Origin: Stromatinia cepivora
Lineage: Eukaryota > Ascomycota > Leotiomycetes > Helotiales > Sclerotiniaceae
Length of the DNA: 64,000 nucleotides
Reading direction: 5' to 3'
NCBI GenBank assembly: GCA_014898415.1
Contig: RCTD01000006.1
Coordinates: 1,488,001-1,552,000, forward strand
Shown one piece after another: positions 25,930-37,310 of this stretch (position 1 is the first letter of the stretch; the number at the start of each line of letters is the position of its first letter). The notes under the pieces were generated by a model. That model had not been told where the DNA came from. It made no database searches and saw only the letters and a program-made list of their open reading frames with translations. The translations under genes and the position numbers were made by a program.

Positions 25930-26785
25930 GATTAATGATAATAATTTGTATATAAGTTTTTTATTATTAATAATACAAAATTTATAAATTTTATATTTAT
26001 TTTTCAAATATTTATTAATAATCTGAATCTGAAAGTTTTGAATTATTTAATTTTTATATAAATAAATAAAATTTAAAAAAAGATTTATGATTTAAATAAA
26101 AGTTTATAATTAATGAATTTATTTAATTTATGATTATTTGTTTAAAACATATAGTGTTAAAAATAATTAATTGTAATAAATATTAATATAACAATGTTTT
26201 CATATTTTTATTAATTTTGATATTATATTTTTTAATATAGAATAAAAGAAATTGTTTTATATGATTTTTTTATAATATAATAAAAAAAATAAAAAGATAC
26301 AAAGAATGTTATATAAAATATATCGGAATTTATCATAATAAATATCTTTCTAAAAAAACTTAAAATTCTATATATATCAATCGATATCGAATAAAGAAGT
26401 ATAATAAAATTTAACAAATTTAAAATATAAAATAAAATATATATATTTTATATAAAATTAAAATATGTAAAAGTTTTTAATAATAAAATGTTTTAGAAAA
26501 TAATCTCAATAATGAAATCAAAGATTGTAAATAAATTAAAAAAATTAATAAAAAATGATTTGAATTTTTATAATCTTATTAATATAAAAGAAGAAACAAA
26601 TTTAAATTTGAAATCAAAATTATCGAAATAATGAATATTAAAATATAAATTTATCGAAATCGATTCTGATTTATAATTATCATTATATATTATTAATGTT
26701 ATATATTCAAAATGATCTTATAAATCTTGATATAATTAAAATCCAAAAGCAAATATTAAAAAAAATAAGAATATCTTTAAAGCCT
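25930..26785 (+). repeat. G2 internal fragment (gag region), left part of an interrupted copy
   Basis: Similar to 6,494-7,199 and, further along, to 8,350-9,000. The homology stops at the position equivalent to about 9,000-9,050 of copy 1, where an LTR-A begins. The sequence resumes from the same point at 32,870, after the inserted element. No intact frame. Confidence 0.65.
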
Positions 26786-26789
26786 TTAT

Positions 26790-27095
26790 TATTTCTTGCT
26801 TTAGGCACCTATTCACCTTATAATCGGCGTTTTTTTAATATCTTTTTTCCTCCTTTATAAAATATCATTATATAATTAAGATTTTTCTTTATATTATAAT
26901 AATCTATTCATTTTTTTCAAAGATTCTATGATTTAATCTAGAAATAATCCAATTTTATTATATTGAAAAAAAAATCACTTTAAATAACAAAATATAAAAC
27001 TTTATAATATAAAATTGTAATATAAAATTGTAATATAAAATTGTAATATAAAATTTATAGACCCCATATCTATTCCATAGACCCCCAACAACAAT
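26790..27095 (+). repeat. LTR-A, 5' LTR of nested G2 copy (partial)
   Basis: Begins ctttaggcacctattcacc, equivalent to position 45 of the LTR at 7,200, and ends near catagacccccaac. It holds four copies of the 13-base unit aatataaaattgt (27,005-27,055), against two in the 7.2 kb LTR. The G+C-rich distal half seen at 7,530-7,833 is absent, so this LTR carries an internal or terminal deletion. Confidence 0.75.
27005..27055 (+). repeat. 13-bp tandem repeat in LTR-A
   Basis: About four near-perfect copies of aatataaaattgt; the homologous site at 7.45 kb has two. Copy-number variation between LTR copies. Confidence 0.85.
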
Positions 27096-27099
27096 TAGA

Positions 27100-30000
27100 A
27101 TACAAAAATCTTGAACTATTTATTATATTTATACAATTTTGTAAAAGCAATTTTTATTTTAATAAAATTATTTTGTAAAGAAGTTTATAAATTGTATAAT
27201 GAATTAAAAATAAATAAATCGAATAATATATAATTTTTTGTTAAGAATATTAAATACCAAGAATATTTAATTATAATAAATATAAATATAAATATCTTTT
27301 TGTATTTTTATCAATTTTATTAGTTTTAATAAATTATAAAAAATTCAGATCTATTCAAAAAAGATTAAATAGAAAGTTTTATTTAATAAAATAAATATTA
27401 AGATTGAAAATTAAATTTTTAAATCTATTAAAAGAATAATATTATATTTTTTGATATCGAATAAAAGAAATTCTTTTATATAATCTTTTTATTAAAAGAA
27501 TTAATATAATAAGAAAAAAGGATATTGAAGATATTATAAATAAAATATTAGAATTTATTATAATAGATTTTTTTTAAAAGAAATTGGTTAATCTTTATAT
27601 ATTTATTAATATAGAATAAAAAATTATAATAAAATACAATAAATTCAAAATATAAAATATTATTAATATACTTTTTTTTTATATAAAATTGGAATATTTT
27701 GGAATCTTTAATAATAAAAATTCCTTATAAAATAATTATAATAATGAAATAGAAATATTAATAAAATATAATTCAAATTTTTATAATTTTATAAATCTTA
27801 AAGAATAGAAAAAAAAGTTTCAAATCTGAAATCAGAATTATTAGAATAATAATAATTACAATTTATACTCCTTAAGATTGATTTTAAATTATAATTATTA
27901 TTATATATTGTTTATATTATTTATTTAAAATAATTCAATAGATTTAAATATTAACAAAATATAAAAATAATTATAAAATAAATAAGAATATTTTCAAAAT
28001 CTTTATTATTTTTGTAAATAGTCTAATTATAGAATATAGAATTGCAAAATAAAGAAACAAACAAATATTATATATTAATATAATAGATATTAATTTTAAT
28101 AATATCAAATTAATAATTTAATTATATAAAATATTTATCAATAAAAAAGATATTTAATATAATATCAATAAAATCATTCTTTTGGTTTTATTAATTATAA
28201 AAGTTATCAAAAAATGGATTTCTAAAACAATAATTATCAATAATTGAATATATTCCAGAATTTTATTGAAAATGAATTGTTAATATTATCCAATAGTATT
28301 TCAAATATATTATTAGATCATATAATGTTTTTATTATTGATTTCCATTTTCGAAAAATAAAAATAAATTCAATTTTTATAATAAATTATTTATAAAGATT
28401 ATTAAGAAATATAGAATAAATATAATATAAAATAAATAATGAAGAATTATTATAATTCCATTTTATGGATAATAAATCTTTATTTATTCAAATCATAATA
28501 TTTTTAATATATTCTTCTTTATTCAATATAATTAATTTAATTGATAATAAATACTCAAAAAAAGTATTTATTAATCAATTTTTTTATTAAATAATATATT
28601 ATTATTATGTTATCTCTGTTATATTATTGTAAGCTTTATTTAATCACTAAAAACATTACCAATATCATTATAAAATATTTTATTATTAAATTCTCAAAAA
28701 ATATACTTATTATTTTCAGATTATTATAATTATTTTAATTATCTTGAATAAAAGAATAAAAATAAGATTATTTAAATATATCTCCCGAATTTTGAAATAA
28801 TTTTAAAAAACCGGATATCTAATTAAAATATCTATAAAGCATTTTTTACCAAAAAATATCGAATATAAAAATTATAAAATAATAAAAAGTTCGGATATTG
28901 AAATATTTATTCAAAAGATTTTAATATATAATATTAATCAGTATTATATAAAAGGATATAATAATAAAAATATTTTTCAAATCCAGATGATTCAAAATCA
29001 AAATTCAATTTATTATAAATCTATACAAAAAATAATTAAATAATATTGAACGAAATCCATATAATAAAACAAATCTATATTTATCTATTTTTATTTCAAA
29101 AGATCAAAACGATTTTTTGTTGTATATAAGATCTAATTTAAATAATATTTGTTAATTATAAATTATTAACTTTGTTTTATATCAACAAAATAGTATAAAG
29201 ATTATATATTCTTTTTAGAATAAATTAAATCGAATATAATCAATATATTAATGAAAATTCTATTTGAATTATATAATTTTATTTATTATTATTATTCTTC
29301 AAAAAATATGCAAAAAACAATAAAATCAGATATCGAAAAGTTCTTTATCAATAAAAAATCTTTTATTAATAATCAAATCCAAAAAAAGTTCTTTATATAA
29401 TTTTATAATAAATTATTAGCTTTTTTGTTATAATTTGTAAACCATTTTCTATTATAACAAATTTGGAATTATAAAATTAAATTGATATTAAAAAAAATTT
29501 ATTATATTTCAAGAATTCTTCTTTATTCTTTTTGGCATTAAAGATTATTTATAAATAAATCGATAATAATTTATTCAAAGGATTCATCTGGAAATTATAA
29601 TTTTGAAATATTATATCTTTACATTTTGTTATTAAGTTCAATAGAAAAATCTATATTTTTTAGAATTATCAAAAATTAAATAATATTATTATAAAGAATT
29701 GATATCCATTATCAATAATTCGGGAAATTCTTGATATATTATATAATGTGAAAGTATATTCCAAGTTTGATATTATTATTATATTTAATAAATTTTGAAT
29801 TACAAAGAATAATAAATAAAAAATTATCTTTATAATATAATTCCGATTTTTTAAATTCCTGATTATATCTTTTGGTTTTTATAATATACTTATTTTCTTT
29901 CAATATTATATTAATTATATATTATTTAATAAATTTGATCAATATTAAATCATATATTTAAATAATATATTAATATATTATATAAATAAAAATCAATATC

Positions 30001-32690
30001 AAAAGTATATTTATAATATAATACAGGAATTATAAAATACTAACTTATAAATAAATATTAATAAATATAAAATCGAAATCACTTTAATAAAATATTTAGA
30101 TTCAATAATTATAATAAAACATATAAAGATAAATTAAAACAAAATCGAAATTATTATTTTAAAAATACGATTATGATCAATCAAAAAATTATAATGATTT
30201 CTTAGATTTGCAAATTTTTATTGATAATTTATAAAGGATTTTTTTAAGATATATTATCTATTATAAAAAGATATTATATAACAATAAAAAAAGAAATATA
30301 TATTAATATTTAAAGAATTTAAAGGAATCTTTATAATCGCTTTAATATTAATATATTTCGATTATAATAAAAAAACTATATTGGGGATCAATATTTCAGA
30401 TTAGATTTCGAGGAAGATTCTTTTTCAATAAAATAGTGGGAATATATTGTAATTAATAATATATTTCTTTTTGAAATATTTCGTAATGAAATATAATTAT
30501 AAAATCTATAATAAGGAATTATTAATTATAATCAAATAAATAAAAAAATAATATCCAAAACATAAAGGTTTCAATAGATATTCAAGATCTTTATAGCTTA
30601 TAAAAATCTAGAATATTTTATAATAATAAAAGTATTAAATTAATAATAAATATAATAATTAGAGTTTCTTTTTCAATATAATTTCTGGATTATTTATGAA
30701 TCGAAATCCAAAATCACTTATTTTGACATATTAAATCATTAATACAGAAATCGATTTAAAATATCAAATCCAAATAATAAAATTTAAAAAATAGAAAATA
30801 TATTATTCTATTTATTAATAGATTTGATATTAATTTGTATAAAGAATTTTTTCGTAAAGTTTTATTAACAATAATGAATTGGATATTATTATTAAAGAAG
30901 AAATCTATTAATGATTTTATTAATATTATATATTCTAGATTAAAAATAATAAAGTGATTGATCTTAATAATTAAGAATTCTTTTATAATCAAATGATTAA
31001 AGGAACTCAAAAAGATCCTACAAACAATTATATGAGATTGTAAAGTTTATCATAATAAGATTTATTATCAAAAAGAATTATGGATATTATTAAATAATAA
31101 AATAAAAGTATAGATTATATATAAATATATTCCTTCAAATCAATAAAATATTTAGAATATATTAAAACTATTGATTTGATTTTTTGAAATTATCAATAAT
31201 TATAAACATATTAGAATATAAATATATATATCTAAATGAATAAATTTTATATATATATAAAATTATCAAAAACATTTCCTTCGGAATTTCTAAAATCATT
31301 ATTTATTTTTTTCAAAATTTGATTTGATATTTCAATCCATTATATTATATTATTATTAGATTATAAATATTATAATTTTATATATAAATATATATTAATA
31401 ATAATATATAAATTAATGAAAATGAAATATTTTATAAATATAAGATCATTAATAATAAAGAAATTAATCATTATTTTTATCAATTATATTTATATTTTAT
31501 ATAATTTTTCAAATAATATAATTTCGAATAAAAGAATATAATTTGTATTAAAGTTTTAAATATAATTCTTTGAATAATTAAAAATAGTTTTGAAATATTC
31601 TTTTATTTTTTATTTATAAATAAATAAATCAATAAAACAAATCAATTTTATTCTAAAATAATATTTATATATATTTATCAATTTTTATCAAAATAACTAA
31701 ATAAAATAAATGTTTTTAATTGCATTTTTTCTCAATAATTTGATATTGAAAACAATAGAATATTCTTTATAAATTATAAATTATAAATTCAATTTATAGA
31801 TCGATATCAAATCTAACAAATTATATTTACCAAAAATAACTCTAATATAAAAATACAAATTCTTTAAAGAAAATAAAATAATCAGAATAAAATATTTTGA
31901 ATCAATTCTAAATTCTAACGAAATAATCAATTATGAATTATCAAGAATATATAAATAGAAATAAATCGGATTTATTAAAAAAACCAAAAATTTATATCAA
32001 TATTAAAAATATAAAGATTTTTCGAAAACCAAAGAAACTAAACAAGAAATAAATTGATTTATATAAAATACTAAAACTTTATTTTTGATTCTGTTTAATT
32101 AAATTATTAGAAAATATTTAAATCTTTTCAATATTTCATTATTCATTTTTAATATCAATATATTCAATATTTTGTTTTCAAAAACAAATTATAATTAATA
32201 AATCGGAATCAAAGATGACAAAAAATTAAATATTCGAAAAATAAAATAAAAAGAAAGAATCAATTCAAAAATGGATTTTCGAAAGAATATTTAATAATTA
32301 TAATAAAGATGATTCTTATTATTAAATCAAATGAAGATATTATATTTTCATTTAATAATTAAGAAATGGTTTAAAAGAAAATGAAAAGATATTGATTAAA
32401 TATTATAGATTATACTCTGAAAAATCTGAGTTATTATTATAAATTCTGATTTATTTTGAAATAAAGAAGTTTTGAGTATTAATATTTGTATTTCAAATAT
32501 TATAATAATCGATAAAAAAGAAAATAATATGATTTATAAAAAAAAAATAGTATATTATAATTTTTAAAATATATTTTAAAAAATAGAAGGTTTATTTGTT
32601 ATAATAAGAAATATTAATTTAAAGTATTTAAACTTTATGAATGAATCAATTGATGATTCTATTAATTATTTAAAAACAAATTTGATTTTA
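27100..32690 (+). pseudogene. Ty3/gypsy G2 gag-pol, copy 2 (nested, longest)
   Basis: Collinear with copy 1 (8,085-12,440) at an offset near 19.0 kb and extending beyond it. The protease lies at about 28,515-28,600 (LIDNKYSKKVFINQ), the RT at about 29,560-30,110, and the region after RNase H at 30,600-31,480. The part 31,480-32,650, missing from copy 1, should hold the integrase, and its beginning matches the reverse complement of 34,680-34,780; I could not resolve catalytic residues there. Dense stops in all frames. LTR-A sequence flanks it on both sides (26,790 and 32,700), so this is one element with both LTRs truncated. Confidence 0.8.
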
Positions 32691-32699
32691 AAAAGGGGA

Positions 32700-32868
32700 T
32701 ATTATTATAGATTCATTATCTATTCCTAATTAATATCTATATAAACATTTTAGGTATCCATTCATCTTATAATCGGCGCTTTTCCTAGTACCTTCTTTCC
32801 TTCTTTGTAGAATATCATCATATAACCAAGGCCTATCCTTTATAATAATATTATTTATCAATATAACA
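32700..32868 (+). repeat. LTR-A, 3' LTR of nested G2 copy (partial)
   Basis: Contains cattttaggtatccattcatc and ataatcggcgcttttcctag, matching the LTR-A start region. It ends abruptly and is followed by G2 internal sequence equivalent to 9,050. It also forms an inverted pair with 33,850-34,000. Confidence 0.75.
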
Positions 32869-32869
32869 A

Positions 32870-33843
32870 TTATCAATTACAATATCAAAATTAATAATAT
32901 CAAATCAATAATTTATTCATGTATAATAATTATTCAATATAATTCTGATAAAATCGTTTTTTCAATTTAATTGATTATAATAATGATTAATAAAAAGGTT
33001 TCCAGAATAATAATTATTAATATTTCAATATATTTTATAATTTTATCGAAAATAGATCTTTGATATTATTCAATAATAATTCAAATATATCATCTATTTC
33101 GAATTTCGAATATTAAATAAAATTTTAATTTTTCCAATAAAATGTTTGTAAAGATTATTAAAAAAAATTGAACATAATATATAATAAATAATAAAAAGTT
33201 TTTATAATTCAATTTTATAAATAAAAAATCTTTATTTATTCAAATTATTATATTTTTCATATACTTTTCCTTATTGAATATAATTAATTTAATTGATAAT
33301 GAATATTCCGGAAAAATATTCATTGATTATTTTTATTTCAAACAATATAATATTATTATATTTATTTTATTATATTATTATAAACTTTATTTAATTAATA
33401 AAAAGATTATAAATATTATTATAAAATATTATAATAAATATAATAATTATTTAATATTAAAAATTCAGATTATTTTTTGTTATTAAACTTTTTAAGAATA
33501 TATTTATTATTTTTGGATTATTATAATTACAATATTATAATTTATATATTGATTGAATGAATATAATTTTGTTCTTTAATTTATAGTATTGTATTATATA
33601 TTATTATTTTTATAATATATTAGATTCAATATAAGTATTAATAGTTTCACTTTCAATATATATTAAAAACTTTTTTAAAATATCAACAAAATTATTGATT
33701 GATAAAATCTTCGATATTTTATTTTCAATTAAAATCCTTTTTGATAAATATATTAAATTATATTGATTGTTATAAATAGAAAACCAAGCTATAAATAACA
33801 AAATAAATATTTAAGATTTTAAACCAATTTTAAAAAATTAAAT
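32870..33843 (+). pseudogene. G2 protease-region fragment, right part of interrupted copy
   Basis: Matches 9,050-10,050 of copy 1. It includes the best preserved G2 protease: an open frame at 33,274-33,486 reading LIDNEYSGKIFIDYF, followed by residues that fit the flap and second half of a retroviral-type aspartic protease. The catalytic Asp is present; the Ser/Thr of the D-S/T-G triad is Asn, consistent with a G-to-A change. It is cut off at 33,843 by an inverted LTR-A. Confidence 0.75.
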
Positions 33844-34000
33844 TATCACGCCGGTGGTAGAGGCCTTAAGTAATATAATGATATTCTATAAAGAATAAAG
33901 AAGGTATTAGAAAGAGAGCTAATTATATAGAGTATAGATATCTGAGGTATTTATATTGATTAATTAGAAATGGATAATGAATTTATAATAGTATTTTTTT
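33844..34000 (-). repeat. LTR-A fragment, inverted
   Basis: The reverse complement reads ...atacctcagatatc..., ...taataccttctttattc... and ends ccggcgtgata, matching LTR-A at 7,240-7,330 and the terminal cccgtgata. With 32,700-32,868 it makes an inverted pair around about 1 kb. Confidence 0.7.
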
Positions 34001-36060
34001 GAAAATCGATTTGTTTTTAAATTATTAATAAGATTATAATAAGATTTGTTTATTAAATTCAAAATCCTAATTTTCGAATATAATGAAATTATCTTTTGAT
34101 TTTTTATAATATATTTCTTTTAATTATATAAATTATATATTTTTTGGTTTTGATAATCGTTTAAATCTTTTGTTTTTTTGTATATTATAATGAATTTAAT
34201 TTATTTTGGTTTATAAATTCTTTATAAAATATAATCAATTGTTTTATTAAGATTTATAATTGTTTTAAAATATATTTCATTTTATTAGTTATTTTATTTT
34301 CTTTAAAGAATTTATATTGTTATGTTAAAATTATTTCTAATAAATATGATTTGTTGAGTTTTATATCGATATGCAAATTGAATTTATAATTTATAAAGAA
34401 AAAGGATTAATTTATTATTTTTGATATTAAATTATTAAAGGCAAATTTAGTTAATAATAATTATTTTATTTAATTATTTTAATAAAAATTGATGAATATA
34501 TATAGATATTGTTTTAGGATCGAATTAATTTAATTTATTTATTTATTGATTTAGAAATAAAAGGTAAAGAAATATTTTAAGATTATTTTTAATTATTTAG
34601 AGAATTATATTCAGAATTCTGATATAAATTAGATATTTCAATTTGAGATAATATTATTTAGAAGATTATATAAAGTATAAATGTAATTAATGAAGATATT
34701 AATTAAATTCTCCATTATTAATGATTTTATATTTATAAAATATTTTTTTTATTAATTTATAAATAATTATTAATATATATTTGTATATAGAATTATAGTA
34801 TTTATAATTTAATAAAAATATAATATAATCGATCGAAATATTTAATTAAATTTTGAATAAAACAGATAATCATTTTAGGAATTCAGAAAGGGAAGTTTTC
34901 AATGCTTTCGTTTATATATATAATTTGTATATTTGAATATAAATGTTTATCTTTTGATATATTTGTTATTATTAATAATTTCAAGAGATTAAATCGATGA
35001 TCTTGATTTATTCTGAATAATTGATTAATTTAAAAGAATATATTCTATATATAATTTATATTTTTAATTTATTATCAAATAATATTTATAGTTTTTTTTA
35101 ATAAAACCTTTTATTATCATAGATTTTGTAATTCTGTATAATTATTTATAAGAATTTACAGAATTCTTTTGAGTATTTGATAATAAAGAGATTTTCAATT
35201 ATTGAAATCAATTATTTTATTATATTTAATTTAAAATATATAATATCGATAAAGTTATTAATAGATTTGTTTTTCAAAAAGAATATTCAATCAATTATTA
35301 TTAAAAAGATTTCATTTATAAATTCTTTATATAATTCTATATATTAGATTTATTAGTAAGTAAGATAATATATTTTCAGTTTTTTAAGTATTTATTATTT
35401 GAATTAAAAATATCTAACCGGTCTTTATAATAATACTTCAATATATTTGATTTAATTATTTTAAATCTTAATCGATAAATAATCTGGAAATTATATTGAA
35501 AAAATAATTATAATTATTTTATTTATTATTCATTCAAAGTTTTTATTATTATAAAATATTTTAAATTCTTATAATCTATAAAGATCTCGAATTTCTATTA
35601 AAATCTTTATAATTTTAATCATTACTTTTTTATCGATTTAATTATAATTAATGATTCTTTATTATAAATTTCATAATCATATTCAATTACTCAATATTTA
35701 AAAAATAAATAAATCATTTATTATAAAATATTATTATTATCATATTAAAAAAACCCTTTCCAAAATCCAACACAAAATATTCATTTTCAATATCGTTTTC
35801 TTATTATAATCAAAATATATTAATATCAAAACATTTATAAAAACTTCTTGAAATTTCTTAAATATAAATTTATACTTCTTTTTCCATTATTATACAATAT
35901 CTTTTTATAATAAATCATTTAATGATTAATAAATCTTGAAGAAATCCTTTATAAATTATTAATAAAAATTTATAATATTAAAAAATCATTATAAATCATT
36001 AATCAATAATAATCACTTTGAAAAAATAATAATCTCATTTTTTTATCTATTTTTACATTA
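34000..36060 (-). pseudogene. G2 gag-pol fragment, inverted copy (RNase H to integrase side)
   Basis: The reverse complement aligns in order with copies 1 and 2: 35,940-36,005 with 11,460-11,530, 35,160-35,390 with 11,880-12,070, and 34,680-34,780 with 31,400-31,480. This holds the downstream half of pol, from the RT thumb region on, in minus orientation. A + strand frame around 35,170-35,390 matches minus-strand frames at 11,800-12,006 and 30,756-31,010 because the DNA is homologous. No catalytic motifs can be read. Confidence 0.75.
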
Positions 36061-36079
36061 TCAATTATGATTATTAAAT

Positions 36080-36118
36080 ATCATCGTATTACCTAAGACT
36101 CCTTCCCATGCCGTAATA
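36080..36118 (+). repeat. Possible LTR terminus related to the G1 LTR
   Basis: The C-rich patch tattacctaagactccttcc ... ccgtaata resembles the G1 LTR end read in its own orientation (atgaccttagaggaagttcc ... cgtaaca). It would be an LTR 3' end on the + strand. Only about 35 bases support this. Confidence 0.3.
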
Positions 36119-37056
36119 TTATCGAAAAAATATTCTAGAAAGTAAAAGTAAATACTAATTTAAATCAAATGAAATATATTGATCACTTTTATAACAAATA
36201 TACATAAATATTATATTCAAAGATATATCCAAAATACTGAAATTAACAATAAGAAATAATATAATTTATGAAATCATTTCAAAATTTCCTAATATTATCG
36301 AATCCCTCGATTTTAAGAAATATACTGTAAACAAATCAATCAACAATGTTATATTCAACAAAAAAAACAAGAAATCCAAATTCTTTATATTATCAATAAT
36401 TACAATCTTTAATAAATTATAATAAAATCTTTTCCATTTTGTTTTTTTTCCTATTAAATTATTAATAACAATTCATATTATTTATTTTATAATTAATTAA
36501 ATTATTTTTATCTTTTGCTTTTTAAAATCAATATATCGAATTATATATATATAATAAAGATAAATGTAATGAAAATATTAAAACTTTATATTATAAAAAA
36601 TAATTATAATATATTCGTTATAAATAACAGTATAGTGTATATAATAAGAACGAGATAGCTTTTTACAACCTTTATAAAACGTATCTACACAAAAACAAAC
36701 AAATATAATATGGATTATATAATAAACATTATCAATATAATCTACTCTTTAAATAGCACCACAAACAACACAGCCTACACAACACTTTCAAATTGATGAT
36801 ACCTTTGTACTTTTAATTAGAACAATTATAATAACAATCTCTACATTTCCTATATTATTCCAATCTATTATCTTTATGAATATGGTATTAAATAAGAAGG
36901 AATTTATTTCAGATCGCTTTTTTGGATTTATAAATAATATATTTATAGAATTCTAAAAATCATAATTATCAATAAATAATATTATATATATTATAAAGAA
37001 ATATAAAGAAAATCAAAATAATCTTCCTTTTTCTTATATTATATTAAATAATAATA
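36119..37056. other. No gene; contains a patch shared with 44.6 kb
   Basis: No coding frame. The segment 36,650-36,790 is less degraded and shares two short blocks with the DNA after the second LINE copy: gctttttacaacctttataa-like (36,658; compare 44,676) and ctactctttaaatag (36,743; compare 44,626). The order of the blocks differs, so a rearranged repeat is likely. Confidence 0.45.
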
Positions 37057-37310
37057 TATTACGAACCTCAACTACGAAACGAGGGCTAGTCGAAAACGGG
37101 CCGAATTGTACGCTAGTTTGAAGAGTTTCCATCTATATAACGAGAGAATTCTTCAATACGATTGAAGAAAATAATGAAAAGTCTTGATTCTAAAATCAAA
37201 GCTATTGTTATTCGAATACTAGCCAATTCTTTACTATAATTCTCACAATTCTTTTCATTCACCTTTGAAAACAACTCATCGGTTAATTTTGGGAATAACC
37301 TCATTTTTTT
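37057..37310 (-). repeat. LTR-C-like repeat, inverted copy, with ORF relic
   Basis: The reverse complement ends ttgaggttcgtaata, an LTR-like terminus (cgtaaca with C to T). It pairs as an inverted repeat with 41,105-41,304 over about 200 bases. It contains a clean minus-strand frame at 37,113-37,304 (63 aa) reading SKELASIRITIALILESRLF and IEEFSRYI; the other copy encodes GKESANIRITIGLVLESRLF and IEEFSLYI in its own + frame. Conservation of the peptide with mostly silent or conservative changes suggests a real coding segment, unidentified. This copy keeps G+C-rich words (cgagggctag, aaacgggccg) lost in the other. Confidence 0.6.
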
